64,000 nucleotides of DNA from a virus: positions 123,680-187,679 of IMG/VR virus record IMGVR_UViG_3300042869_000672. One strand, 5' to 3'. The translations under genes and the position numbers were made by a program. Shown one piece after another: positions 52,786-59,947 of the stretch. The notes beneath the pieces are model-generated. The model had not been told where the DNA came from and did not search any database. It saw only the letters and a list, made by a program, of their open reading frames with translations. Within the stretch, counting starts at the first letter, position 1; each line of letters opens with the position of its first letter.

Positions 52786-53650
52786 CCTGTCCTGTGTATA
52801 TCTTGCGACGTTTTGCCCAAGGTAATACGGGCCTGTATCTGTCACGATGTTCTAGATTTGATCGTACAGTGGCCACGTCTAATTCTTTGAAAATAAAGTC
52901 ATCGTCTTTAAGCGCATTGTTTTTGATCAAGCCTTTGACAAATCCTTCTGTAAGGTCTAGCTGAGTGTCTGTGAGAAGACTGTGAACCAATTTATCCGCT
53001 AGAATTTTGTGATTGCTTAGGCACATGTGATTGTATCTGCCATCGAGTCCGTACCAAAATTTAGCATCAAGATCTGCCGTGATATCTTCAAATTCCCATT
53101 GTTGCACATCATCCATCAGTACGCCCTTGGCCCAATTGATTTCCTGCCAGGTTTCAGCTTGATCCACATCCTGCCCAAAGCATTTCATTATTATAGGTCT
53201 GTTGAGTTTTTTCTTTAGAGTCTGATAGGCAAGATAGCCCATGCGATTGTTGATGTGTATGAGATCTAATCTAACTCGTTGAATATAACGTATGTAATAC
53301 TCAATGGCTTTGGCTTCATCCTTGGTGACAAAACTGTCCAAATCAATGATGTTGCTGTTGGTCATTTCGGGTAGTCTATCTAGGAACCAAAATCTACTGG
53401 GATGCGTTAGAGCTATGACAATGTAGTCATTTTCTGTAATTCTATGTTCTAACAAATGCTGCAGAACGTCCCAACAGTAGTCTTGAGCACAGCCCATGAT
53501 GCTGAGATTTTCTAAAACAACATCATGCCCCAATTGTTGTTTAAGTCCACGAGCCACCTGTTGTGGCCAAGTCACTGTGGTGTCTTCGGGTTTGGGCGGT
53601 ACAGAAAAACTGTCACCGATCACATATAGTGTAGAGTATTTGTTGGTCAT
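52775..53650 (-). CDS. SGNH-hydrolase-like protein, copy 1
   Basis: 291 residues with I-G-D-S-F-S at residues 11-16 (block I nucleophile) and a late Y-N-H-M-C-L-S-N-H that could supply the catalytic His. Between them is I-A-L-T-H-P-S-R-F-W. It shares the same layout with the gene at 53698. SGNH proteins are esterases or acetyl-hydrolases acting on glycans; such an enzyme could modify surface sugar. Confidence 0.75.
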   Translation of the reverse strand: MTNKYSTLYVIGDSFSVPPKPEDTTVTWPQQVARGLKQQLGHDVVLENLSIMGCAQDYCWDVLQHLLEHRITENDYIVIALTHPSRFWFLDRLPEMTNSNIIDLDSFVTKDEAKAIEYYIRYIQRVRLDLIHINNRMGYLAYQTLKKKLNRPIIMKCFGQDVDQAETWQEINWAKGVLMDDVQQWEFEDITADLDAKFWYGLDGRYNHMCLSNHKILADKLVHSLLTDTQLDLTEGFVKGLIKNNALKDDDFIFKELDVATVRSNLEHRDRYRPVLPWAKRRKIYTGQVDK

Positions 53651-53697
53651 ACAGTAGTTAGCTGCAGGGCATGGTCAGTGACAAAAAACTTGAAACT

Positions 53698-54528
53698 TCA
53701 CCAACTGGGTCGTTTCATTATTTTTGACATAGTCCACGCAGGCCTAGCATGCATGTCCGTGATGCGATATTGATTGAATTCTCTCGCACAAAAATCTGTA
53801 TCTCGCCAACTGTCTTTGAGAATAAGTCCTTGAACGAATCCGTCAGCAAGATCCACTGTTAGACCTTGTTGGAAAAAATCCACAATTTTTTTGGCCAGTA
53901 TGCCATGATTGCTCAAGGTGATGTGATTGTATCTACAGTCCACGCCTCTAAAATATTGATCACTTTGAGTGCCTGGTTCCGCAAACTCTTGCGTTTGGAT
54001 ATCAAACAAGGTGCCCGTGGCCCAGGCTATTTCTTGGTGGTGTTGAGCTTCACTGACGTCTATGTCAAAGCAGCGCAATATCAAAGGCTTGGGCAAGCCC
54101 AGTCTAGTGATGTAACTGGTGAGCCAACCCAATCTCATCATCATGTGCAGAGTATCCAATTGTGGTCGTTGAATGTGCTGCATGAATCCTTCTATGGCCT
54201 TGTTTTTTTCCTTGGAAACATACTGATCCATACCTATGATGTGCATGTTACTGAGATTGGGTTCATCTTGCACAAACCAATATCTGTTGGGATGTGTTAG
54301 ACATATGACGATTCGATCTTCAGCTGTGATTTGATTCACAGAATGAAATCCTGCTCTCAACTGTTGAAAGCACCAATCTTGACTGACTCCATGCTGACTC
54401 AGGGGCATTAATTTGAGTCCTAGGTCAGCAGCCACCTGTCGCGGCCATGTGATGGTGGCGTCTGTTGATTCCATGGGTTCAACAGAGAAGCTGTCGCCTA
54501 TCATGATTAGTCTCGGAGTTGTGGTCAT
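53698..54528 (-). CDS. SGNH-hydrolase-like protein, copy 2
   Basis: 276 residues. I-G-D-S-F-S at 11-16, C-L-T-H-P-N-R-Y-W-F, and Y-N-H-I-T-L-S-N-H near the C terminus mirror the neighbouring copy, as does a G-F-V-Q-G-L-I near the end. The two clearly arose by duplication and have diverged. No Shine-Dalgarno site is evident for either gene. Confidence 0.75.
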   Translation of the reverse strand: MTTTPRLIMIGDSFSVEPMESTDATITWPRQVAADLGLKLMPLSQHGVSQDWCFQQLRAGFHSVNQITAEDRIVICLTHPNRYWFVQDEPNLSNMHIIGMDQYVSKEKNKAIEGFMQHIQRPQLDTLHMMMRLGWLTSYITRLGLPKPLILRCFDIDVSEAQHHQEIAWATGTLFDIQTQEFAEPGTQSDQYFRGVDCRYNHITLSNHGILAKKIVDFFQQGLTVDLADGFVQGLILKDSWRDTDFCAREFNQYRITDMHARPAWTMSKIMKRPSW

Positions 54529-54568
54529 TTGTTATAATTATCTTCTTGATAATATTCACTGAATTTTC

Positions 54569-54597
54569 TTGACAAAGGTTAAATAGCAGTATATAAT
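54569..54597 (+). promoter_or_regulatory. Perfect sigma70 promoter
   Basis: TTGACA, 17-nt spacer, TATAAT, all matching consensus; GTTAAATA lies in the spacer. It drives the acetyltransferase at 54621. Confidence 0.9.
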
Positions 54598-54620
54598 TAA
54601 ACATAACTTAGTGGACCATC

Positions 54621-55055
54621 ATGCTAGAAAGAATCACCACACTCACAGACGAATTGATACGACTGCTCAAGGACGATCCTGTTCGACCTGAGATCCCTGC
54701 AGACTTTAGAGTGGACAAGAACTCCAGAGTTTATGTGTTGAAGAGTGAAACAGGTGAGCCCATGGCTGTGACCTGTGTGAAGTTTCTAGCAGAAATTCCA
54801 CAAAGTGTAGACGATCTTGCCAATGTGGCTGTGAATACTTCTACTGCGGTCTTCTATACCATTTGGAGTTATGCAGCCGGTGCGGGTCGCAGTCTTATAG
54901 AAGCGGCTCAAGAGGATATCAAGACTCACGAACCCCAAGTTAAAACCTTTGTAACACTGAGCCCAAAAACAGAAATGGCTCGCAAGTTTCATCACAAAAA
55001 CGGGGCCACTACCTATAGAGAAAATCAAGACTCAATTAACTATCAGTATCACTGA
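54621..55055 (+). CDS. GNAT-like acetyltransferase
   Basis: 144 residues. The segment F-Y-T-I-W-S-Y-A-A-G-A-G-R-S-L-I matches motif A of GNAT enzymes, with the G-x-G acetyl-CoA loop, followed by V-T-L-S-P-K-T-E-M-A-R-K-F-H. It has its own perfect promoter between two minus-strand units. The substrate could be a host protein or a small molecule. Confidence 0.75.
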   Translation: MLERITTLTDELIRLLKDDPVRPEIPADFRVDKNSRVYVLKSETGEPMAVTCVKFLAEIPQSVDDLANVAVNTSTAVFYTIWSYAAGAGRSLIEAAQEDIKTHEPQVKTFVTLSPKTEMARKFHHKNGATTYRENQDSINYQYH

Positions 55056-55681
55056 TCGTTAAAATTACCACACAATGTATCAACTAGGTGTTTTTCTTTT
55101 AGTTTATCAACAGTTGAATAATAGTGGTCGGATGTAATTGGCCCTTTGGTTATCAAGGGATTCAGTTCATAATAGCCCATTGACAAAACATATCTAGATT
55201 CAGTTCCGTAATTAATACTGTTATGTGGTATTTGTGTGTTTAACAGATAAAATTGATTGGGTTCGTAGGTGAGTCTAGTATAGGGGAAATAGACGTAGTC
55301 TCGAGGCATAAGCGAATCCTTCTTGTGCTCATGTGCAAACATAACCAAATACTGATCATCTTGTGTCAACATTAAATTAAATGCAGTAGCACGGTAAACA
55401 TCTCTATGCCAATTATAGATGTATCCGGGTTCTATTAACAGTATTCTTGGGTATAAATTAAACTCTTGTATTAGTTCTAGAATTGGTTCGTTCTCGAAAT
55501 AATTCTGCGGAACTTTATGCTGTTTGAACGTGGCTGATATCGCAACATCGTGGGTGACCCTGCCTTCTTTGCCTTGATTTTTAGTAACATCAACATGCCC
55601 GTAATCAAAAGTTTTACAGTCTTCAAATAAAGGATTAGACGGCGAAAGCCCTAGTGATAATTTTGTGAAACACTCATTCAT
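55049..55681 (-). CDS. 2OG-Fe(II) oxygenase-like protein A
   Basis: 210 residues from the ATG placed 5 nt after a late element; a longer frame to 55873 would overlap the next upstream gene. W-H-R-D-V-Y-R gives the HxD-type motif and P-H-N-S-I-N-Y-G with E-S-R-Y-V-L-S-M the distal His and Arg. It resembles the product of 55989. The substrate is unknown. Confidence 0.7.
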   Translation of the reverse strand: MNECFTKLSLGLSPSNPLFEDCKTFDYGHVDVTKNQGKEGRVTHDVAISATFKQHKVPQNYFENEPILELIQEFNLYPRILLIEPGYIYNWHRDVYRATAFNLMLTQDDQYLVMFAHEHKKDSLMPRDYVYFPYTRLTYEPNQFYLLNTQIPHNSINYGTESRYVLSMGYYELNPLITKGPITSDHYYSTVDKLKEKHLVDTLCGNFNDQ

Positions 55682-55686
55682 GCTGC

Positions 55687-55694
55687 TATTTATT
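55687..55694 (-). promoter_or_regulatory. Late promoter, 5 nt from ATG
   Basis: AATAAATA on the minus strand, spacer GCAGC, then the ATG at 55681. Confidence 0.72.
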
Positions 55695-55736
55695 TTTTCA
55701 TTTTGATCAATAGCAGCAAACGTGATTAGAACATTA

Positions 55737-55943
55737 TCACTGACTACCGGGTTTAAAGCCCACTGTGTAGACAGCAACCACAGGTTCCCAATTTTCACGA
55801 TCCTTGGCCGTTTGGCTTTCAGCAAACTGCTGTGCCACAAGATTGGCTCTGCTGAGATCGGTGATGTGTTCACCAGCGAGAAATTGACGCTGTAGTCTAA
55901 TACCTGTGCGGCTGTTTCGGGCCATGATCTTGTATGCTTGCAT
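55737..55943 (-). CDS. Small conserved phage protein
   Basis: 68 residues: K-I-M-A-R-N-S-R-T-G, A-N-L-V-A-Q-Q-F-A-E-S-Q and a C-terminal W-E-P-V-V-A-V-Y-T-V-G. The leader contains an AGGAG site and a GATAAATA late element at 55962-55969. Its frame shows protein-like composition. Function unknown. Confidence 0.7.
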   Translation of the reverse strand: MQAYKIMARNSRTGIRLQRQFLAGEHITDLSRANLVAQQFAESQTAKDRENWEPVVAVYTVGFKPGSQ

Positions 55944-55961
55944 TGTGTGCTCCTGGTCGAG

Positions 55962-55969
55962 TATTTATC
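55962..55969 (-). promoter_or_regulatory. Late promoter
   Basis: GATAAATA on the minus strand; the leader to the ATG at 55943 includes AGGAG. Confidence 0.6.
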
Positions 55970-55988
55970 AACCTAGACACATCATTAC

Positions 55989-56564
55989 CTATTTGGATTC
56001 TTTAACTGTGTAGTTAATGGTTAACACATATCTGCTTTCGTGTGCAACGGGTGTGGTTGATGAGTGAAAATGCCTGCCGGGAAAGTCCATCCATAGATTG
56101 GCCGTGGGTTTTTGTCTGTGCCATTCTGTGTACATTTCCCTTTTAGGCTGTTCCTTGCGCTGATCAAATATGACAGTGTCACCATCACTGGTCGCAGGAT
56201 AGAATATGCCTGTGCGATGATTCAGTACAGGATGATCTATATGCGGTGTGTGTTCCACACTCCAGGGTGTGCGTGTGCATAGTCCCAGGCGCACTCTTAG
56301 TACTGAATCCAATTGTTGATCTTGATGATCCAGAGCAGCCAATAGTATGAGCAGACTGGGATCCCATAATGGACTGATATTTTGACTGTCCTTGTAGATC
56401 AAATGACTAAACGATCCCTGATACTGGGGATCCGCCCCACTGATATCATCAGGGTTAGCAGTAAAGGGCAGATAGAACCAATCTATAGCAGGATCAGTGA
56501 GGCGTTGGCAGACATAGCTGAATTGGTTGGGTTTGAGTAGATCTTGTATGAGTGTGATAGACAT
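55989..56564 (-). CDS. 2OG-Fe(II) oxygenase-like protein B
   Basis: 191 residues from M-S-I-T-L; a longer start at 56579 is possible. P-H-I-D-H-P provides HxD, then G-D-T-V-I-F-D and H-F-H-S-S-T-T-P with E-S-R-Y-V-L-T-I-N-Y supply the distal His and Arg. The end of the domain closely matches the protein at 55049. Confidence 0.73.
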   Translation of the reverse strand: MSITLIQDLLKPNQFSYVCQRLTDPAIDWFYLPFTANPDDISGADPQYQGSFSHLIYKDSQNISPLWDPSLLILLAALDHQDQQLDSVLRVRLGLCTRTPWSVEHTPHIDHPVLNHRTGIFYPATSDGDTVIFDQRKEQPKREMYTEWHRQKPTANLWMDFPGRHFHSSTTPVAHESRYVLTINYTVKESK

Positions 56565-56592
56565 GTGAGTATATATCACATGTCAATGATCA

Positions 56593-56607
56593 CCACTCAC
56601 AGAGTGG
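56593..56607 (-). other. Hairpin between small genes
   Basis: CCACTC-ACA-GAGTGG, 6-bp stem, just past the stop of the gene at 56614 in its transcription direction. No T-tract. Confidence 0.45.
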
Positions 56608-56613
56608 CAGCGA

Positions 56614-56787
56614 TTAGGCCTGTCCTGCAGTGGGATCTAGTGAAGGCAGTGGGGGCTCAACGGGTGGCACATCTTTGGGACTCTGTAGATCCCAATAGGC
56701 CATGTGTGCTTTACGTTCAGTAGTTTCGGCTAATTTTTTAGCAGTTTCTGTGGCTGCGATTGCTTCGGGTGTCATTGGTCTTGCCAT
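56614..56787 (-). CDS. Small Ala/Pro-rich protein
   Basis: 57 residues from the ATG 7 nt after GGAG. Helical first half (I-A-A-T-E-T-A-K-K-L-A-E-T-T-E-R-K) then a Pro-rich tail (V-P-P-V-E-P-P-L-P). Late element GCTAAATA at 56814-56821 upstream. Unknown. Confidence 0.6.
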   Translation of the reverse strand: MARPMTPEAIAATETAKKLAETTERKAHMAYWDLQSPKDVPPVEPPLPSLDPTAGQA

Positions 56788-56813
56788 GAAGTTCTCCAAA
56801 TTGGTTAATGATG

Positions 56814-56821
56814 TATTTAGC
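56814..56821 (-). promoter_or_regulatory. Late promoter
   Basis: GCTAAATA on the minus strand, 26 nt before the ATG at 56787. Confidence 0.58.
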
Positions 56822-56841
56822 TGTGAGATTTCAGTTGTTGA

Positions 56842-56899
56842 TGGCGCAGCCTAGCGCAAAATTTTTTGCTGCGAAGCAGTAGCGCAGATTTTTTGCGAT
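56842..56899. repeat. Imperfect repeat of GCGCA-T6-GCG units
   Basis: Two units of the form TAGCGCA then A/T-rich with TTTTTTGC, separated by CTGCGAAGCAG, which can fold on itself. It may act as a terminator between the small genes; the direction is unclear. Confidence 0.4.
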
Positions 56900-56908
56900 C
56901 AAGAGTGT

Positions 56909-57043
56909 CTAGTCATCCTCATCATCGTAGTCCTCATCATCTTCTTCATCATCCTCATCGTAGTCGTCATAATCATCATCCTCATCGTAGTCGTCATAAT
57001 CATCATCCTCATCATCGTCATAGAAGTGTGGAACTGTGCTCAT
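56909..57043 (-). CDS. 44-residue Asp/Glu/Tyr-only acidic peptide
   Basis: After M-S-T-V-P-H-F-Y the whole protein is Asp, Glu and Tyr, including two copies of E-D-D-D-Y-D-D-Y-D encoded by a 27-nt tandem repeat. AGGGAG precedes the ATG. Such composition suggests a DNA mimic or a polyanionic inhibitor of a DNA- or RNA-binding protein. Inference from composition only. Confidence 0.65.
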   Translation of the reverse strand: MSTVPHFYDDDEDDDYDDYDEDDDYDDYDEDDEEDDEDYDDEDD

Positions 57044-57115
57044 GATAATCTCCCTGTGATCATGTATATAGCTGAAAAAAGGCTAGACACCACGAAAAAA
57101 TACGTGCGCAGTTTT

Positions 57116-57325
57116 TTAAAGCCCGGTGACTGGATCTAGAGTGGGATCTACTAGAGGACAGTGATCACTGAAACGTAGCACAAACTCTGTGTATGCAGGC
57201 GTGTGAGTGTCTAGCCAAAAGCGAGTGCGATTGAGGTGTACTTCATGATCAAGCGCATGACACTGAATAAATTCAAAAACAGTCTTTAGAATGGGACTGG
57301 AGTTTAGAACATAGTATTGCTGCAT
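57116..57325 (-). CDS. Small hypothetical protein
   Basis: 69 residues from ATG (or 75 from GTG at 57343). It contains F-E-F-I-Q-C-H-A-L-D-H-E-V-H and T-R-F-W-L-D-T-H. It follows the gene at 57330 directly, forming a two-gene unit. Unknown. Confidence 0.5.
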   Translation of the reverse strand: MQQYYVLNSSPILKTVFEFIQCHALDHEVHLNRTRFWLDTHTPAYTEFVLRFSDHCPLVDPTLDPVTGL

Positions 57326-57329
57326 GTGA

Positions 57330-57599
57330 TTATATAGCGCCACGCAATATGCTCATGGTTATTTCTTGATCCGCTATACGAAGGACATTGTAGCACTCCC
57401 GCCGGATCTGCTTTTGACTGGGCTTGCTTCTACGACCACCCGCAGAGCTATTAAGTGGCTGTAGCTGTAGAAAATTACTGTTGGGATAGAGTTTAATGAC
57501 TCGGGCCAGAATGAGTCTATTGTGTTCAGTGACTAGACAGTGATCTCCGGGTGCGAGAGTGTGGCCCGCAATGTCTCTGTGTTGTAAGGTATAGTTCAT
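57330..57599 (-). CDS. Small SH3-like hypothetical protein
   Basis: 89 residues. L-A-P-G-D-H-C-L-V and L-I-L-A-R-V-I-K-L-Y read like small beta-barrel strands, followed by a basic segment G-G-R-R-S-K-P-S-Q-K. It may bind nucleic acid. No ribosome-binding site is evident. The segment 57600-57771 upstream holds only a hairpin at 57710. Confidence 0.55.
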   Translation of the reverse strand: MNYTLQHRDIAGHTLAPGDHCLVTEHNRLILARVIKLYPNSNFLQLQPLNSSAGGRRSKPSQKQIRRECYNVLRIADQEITMSILRGAI

Positions 57600-57709
57600 A
57601 GTAGGTATTGTGGTTAGTGTAGAAAAAGGTTACAAGATGGGAAAAAATTGGTCGCGTAAAAAATTAGGGTGGAGTACTTATCGTTTCATGGTGGTGATTT
57701 GCTACCCCT

Positions 57710-57731
57710 AGTGTTGTATATACGCAACACT
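57710..57731. other. Hairpin in non-coding gap
   Basis: AGTGTTG / CAACACT, 7-bp stem with 8-nt loop. No T-tract; possibly an RNA processing or regulatory element. Confidence 0.45.
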
Positions 57732-57771
57732 GTGCATGTATACCCCGACCCCCCACCATGACCCCTCCACC

Positions 57772-58005
57772 TCAGCACCGCCTGGTCATGCCTGGGTTCA
57801 TCTCATCGGGTCTCAGGTGACTGCCGCACCGTCTGATGGCAGCGTCATCCCAATTGGGTATCTGTTCGAACAACATGCGGCCCTGTGGCGGGTCATGTGG
57901 CGCTGTGCCCGCAGGGCGCAACAGCTTTGCCCTGTCCTGCACAGCACAGCCCGCAGTACTAGCGGCTGCTAACACGAGCAATAAGGTCAAGAGTATCCTG
58001 CTCAT
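57772..58005 (-). CDS. Small lipoprotein, possible outer spanin
   Basis: 77 residues. A signal peptide (S-R-I-L-L-T-L-L-L-V-L-A-A-A-S) ends in the lipobox T-A-G-C at Cys20. The mature part contains Q-I-P-N-W-D-D and two further cysteines. Size and lipidation are like Rz1-type outer spanins, but no holin, endolysin or inner spanin is seen here. It overlaps the gene at 57959 by 47 nt. Confidence 0.62.
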   Translation of the reverse strand: MSRILLTLLLVLAAASTAGCAVQDRAKLLRPAGTAPHDPPQGRMLFEQIPNWDDAAIRRCGSHLRPDEMNPGMTRRC

Positions 58006-58192
58006 AGAGATCCAGTCTGTTATCTTGTTCTAGGCTTTCCTGCACAGCGATAGTGACTAGGCTAGCACAGTCCTGGCCATCACGTTTGGGCAGGCTCTTG
58101 ATGAATGCTTCAACTGCGGGCATTGAATCCATAGCCCACATCACATCCATAAGCACCTTCTGCTTGTGAGTAAGTCCTTGTATAGTAATCAT
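57959..58192 (-). CDS. Small helical protein
   Basis: 77 residues: Q-K-V-L-M-D-V-M-W-A-M-D-S-M-P-A-V-E-A-F and a helical C terminus. It starts in the stop of the membrane protein at 58189 (ATGA). Unknown. Confidence 0.6.
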   Translation of the reverse strand: MITIQGLTHKQKVLMDVMWAMDSMPAVEAFIKSLPKRDGQDCASLVTIAVQESLEQDNRLDLYEQDTLDLIARVSSR

Positions 58193-58380
58193 TCTGATGC
58201 TGCCTCGTTGGCATATGATGCACCCAGGGCCATAAAGCCTATGCCTACCAGTGCAAACAGGCCTAGGTATGCGCCATCGCCTGACAGTAGATCTGGGCTG
58301 GTTTCAATGCCGCCCACAACTCCTAACAGTAGCACAATACCTGCGTACAGGAAAGATAAAGCCTTTTGTCTAGTAGTCAT
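58189..58380 (-). CDS. Small membrane protein
   Basis: 63 residues with two hydrophobic segments (A-G-I-V-L-L-L-G-V-V-G-G and L-G-L-F-A-L-V-G-I-G-F-M-A-L-G). AAAGGA precedes the ATG and a perfect sigma70 promoter lies at 58407-58435. It shares an operon with the helical protein and the lipoprotein, so a lysis or superinfection role is possible but unproven. Confidence 0.65.
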   Translation of the reverse strand: MTTRQKALSFLYAGIVLLLGVVGGIETSPDLLSGDGAYLGLFALVGIGFMALGASYANEAASE

Positions 58381-58406
58381 TTAGTGTCCTTTGTGTGTAT
58401 GTAGTA

Positions 58407-58435
58407 ATTATACGGCAGTTTGGCTAATGTGTCAA
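58407..58435 (-). promoter_or_regulatory. Perfect sigma70 early promoter
   Basis: TTGACA-N17-TATAAT, minus strand, preceded by GG; TAGCCAAA in the spacer. Confidence 0.92.
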
Positions 58436-58438
58436 CCA

Positions 58439-58756
58439 TTATTTGGCAATACGCACGATCAAGCCCTGTGGCGTAGCTGCCACATTGTAGCCATTGCTTT
58501 CGAATAACTCAACGACCTCTTTAGCCATACGATCTCTAGCTCTAGCACCTTCTGCTTTGACTGCTATGAACTTCTTGCGATAGTTGATGTAGAGACTTTT
58601 GTAGCTGAACGCTGAATCAAGTAGGTCTCTTACTGAGAGAGCCTTGCGGATCTGATCTTGTGAATAGGTGCTCTTGTTGTTTGAGTTTTGACGCTGTGCA
58701 TCCATTGCGGCTGCAAATGCAAACCCGCCTGCGTCTTTAGTATCTAGTTCTTTCAT
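58439..58756 (-). CDS. Small hypothetical early protein
   Basis: 105 residues from the ATG after CAGGAG. A flexible N terminus with D-A-G-G-F-A-F-A-A-A-M-D-A-Q-R, then a winged-helix-like C terminus (E-L-F-E-S-N-G-Y-N-V-A). Own promoter at 58786. Possible DNA- or RNA-binding early protein; no family recognised. Confidence 0.68.
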   Translation of the reverse strand: MKELDTKDAGGFAFAAAMDAQRQNSNNKSTYSQDQIRKALSVRDLLDSAFSYKSLYINYRKKFIAVKAEGARARDRMAKEVVELFESNGYNVAATPQGLIVRIAK

Positions 58757-58785
58757 TACTCGCTCCTGTTTGTGTGTATGTGTCA

Positions 58786-58814
58786 ATTATACTGCCAAAA
58801 AGCCTCGGTGTCAA
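58786..58814 (-). promoter_or_regulatory. Perfect sigma70 early promoter
   Basis: TTGACA-N17-TATAAT on the minus strand. Confidence 0.92.
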
Positions 58815-58876
58815 CCTACGAAGTGCCCAGGCGTGTTGCAGGGTCTAGTGGTAGGCTGACACTTTGGCAACCCCTA

Positions 58877-59425
58877 TTAAGCCGCTTGTCTAGCCATATG
58901 GATCATTTCAACGCGGCCCATGTATGCGGTATTTACAACGCAGGGCTGAGTCTTAGAAGCAATCAGTGTACCTGAATTCTCTGTAAGATGAATCTCTGTT
59001 ACACGGCAGGTGAAAGGATACAGTTTTTTGGTCTCGCGATAGTCTTCAGCGGCCATCTCTTTCTCACGTGGCAAATATTCATACACACGCAGTTTGACCT
59101 TGCGCTCTTGTCCGTTAGGAAAGGCACTGGCAAATCCAGGGCCACGAGCACGTCTACGCACTGGATCTTTTGCGCCATCATTCTGTTCAAGTACCAAACG
59201 ATTAAACGCATCGTGATCTGGAATGCCAGCTTCAACCATCGCAGCCTTGTCTTCTAGCATCTTGATGTAGTTGAGGAATCGTTTGGCTTTGACTTTGCCA
59301 CCTGCGCCGTTGACATTATAGGTCTTGCCATCAATTAACCATTCAGCCACAAAGGTCTTATATGGACGGGCATCGCGAAACAGTTCTTTAGCTTTGGCCA
59401 ATGTCATAATAGGATGTGTTTTCAT
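58877..59425 (-). CDS. Hypothetical early protein
   Basis: 182 residues. Basic regions R-R-R-A-R-G-P-G and K-A-K-R-F-L-N-Y-I-K, a beta-rich C terminus with Y-P-F-T-C-R-V-T-E-I-H-L. A weak AAGAG precedes the ATG; promoter at 59458. It may be a nucleic-acid-binding host-takeover protein. No recognised family. Confidence 0.65.
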   Translation of the reverse strand: MKTHPIMTLAKAKELFRDARPYKTFVAEWLIDGKTYNVNGAGGKVKAKRFLNYIKMLEDKAAMVEAGIPDHDAFNRLVLEQNDGAKDPVRRRARGPGFASAFPNGQERKVKLRVYEYLPREKEMAAEDYRETKKLYPFTCRVTEIHLTENSGTLIASKTQPCVVNTAYMGRVEMIHMARQAA

Positions 59426-59457
59426 CTTGCTCTTTCTGTGTGTTTGTGTATGTGTTA

Positions 59458-59486
59458 ATTATAACAGGGTTTTGGCACCCTGTCAA
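59458..59486 (-). promoter_or_regulatory. Perfect sigma70 early promoter with inverted repeat
   Basis: TTGACA-N17-TATAAT. ACAGGGT (59464-59470) and ACCCTGT (59477-59483) form a 7-bp inverted repeat across the spacer. Confidence 0.9.
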
Positions 59487-59491
59487 CCAAA

Positions 59492-59875
59492 TTAGATCCA
59501 GCTGTCTACCATCATAACGGGCTTCTTCAAGACCCGTTTAACAAAGTCCTCGGGCTCGTCGTCAGCACGTACTAACATAAAGCCCATGCTCTCTACCAGG
59601 TCTACCTCGCAGATCTGGAGGTCCACACCTGCCTTCTCAAATGCAATGTTCATCTTGGTCAGGGCATACTTAACGCCTGCTTCAAATGTCTGGTATTCGC
59701 CGTCATGGACTTCATCGTAGTCAAACTCTTTAAGCATGACCTCTGCGTACTCTTCACCGTCTGCTACGATGAAAGGGCGGATCTTCTTCCAGGCCCGTTG
59801 ATCGGTACAGTCAAAGTGGTCACAGGCTTCGTTGAGGTCAAACGAGGCAAATGCGTCATAATTTACTTTAGTCAT
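59492..59875 (-). CDS. Acidic hypothetical early protein
   Basis: 127 residues from the ATG after AGGAG. Acidic, with F-D-L-N-E-A-C-D-H-F-D-C, G-E-E-Y-A-E-V-M-L-K-E-F-D-Y and E-P-E-D-F-V-K-R. Single early gene with its own promoter. A protein-binding inhibitor is one possibility; unknown. Confidence 0.65.
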   Translation of the reverse strand: MTKVNYDAFASFDLNEACDHFDCTDQRAWKKIRPFIVADGEEYAEVMLKEFDYDEVHDGEYQTFEAGVKYALTKMNIAFEKAGVDLQICEVDLVESMGFMLVRADDEPEDFVKRVLKKPVMMVDSWI

Positions 59876-59909
59876 TGGGTTCGCTCCTAATGTTTGTTTG
59901 TATGTGTCT

Positions 59910-59938
59910 ATTATACAACTAATTTGGCTAGTTGTCAA
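59910..59938 (-). promoter_or_regulatory. Perfect sigma70 early promoter with inverted repeat
   Basis: TTGACA-N17-TATAAT. ACAACTA (59915-59921) and TAGTTGT (59929-59935) form a 7-bp inverted repeat. Confidence 0.9.
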
Positions 59939-59947
59939 CCTAGTTAT

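Noticed and set aside
56906-57010. CRISPR-like or satellite repeat
   Set aside because: The repeats are adjacent codon-level duplications within the acidic peptide, without spacers.
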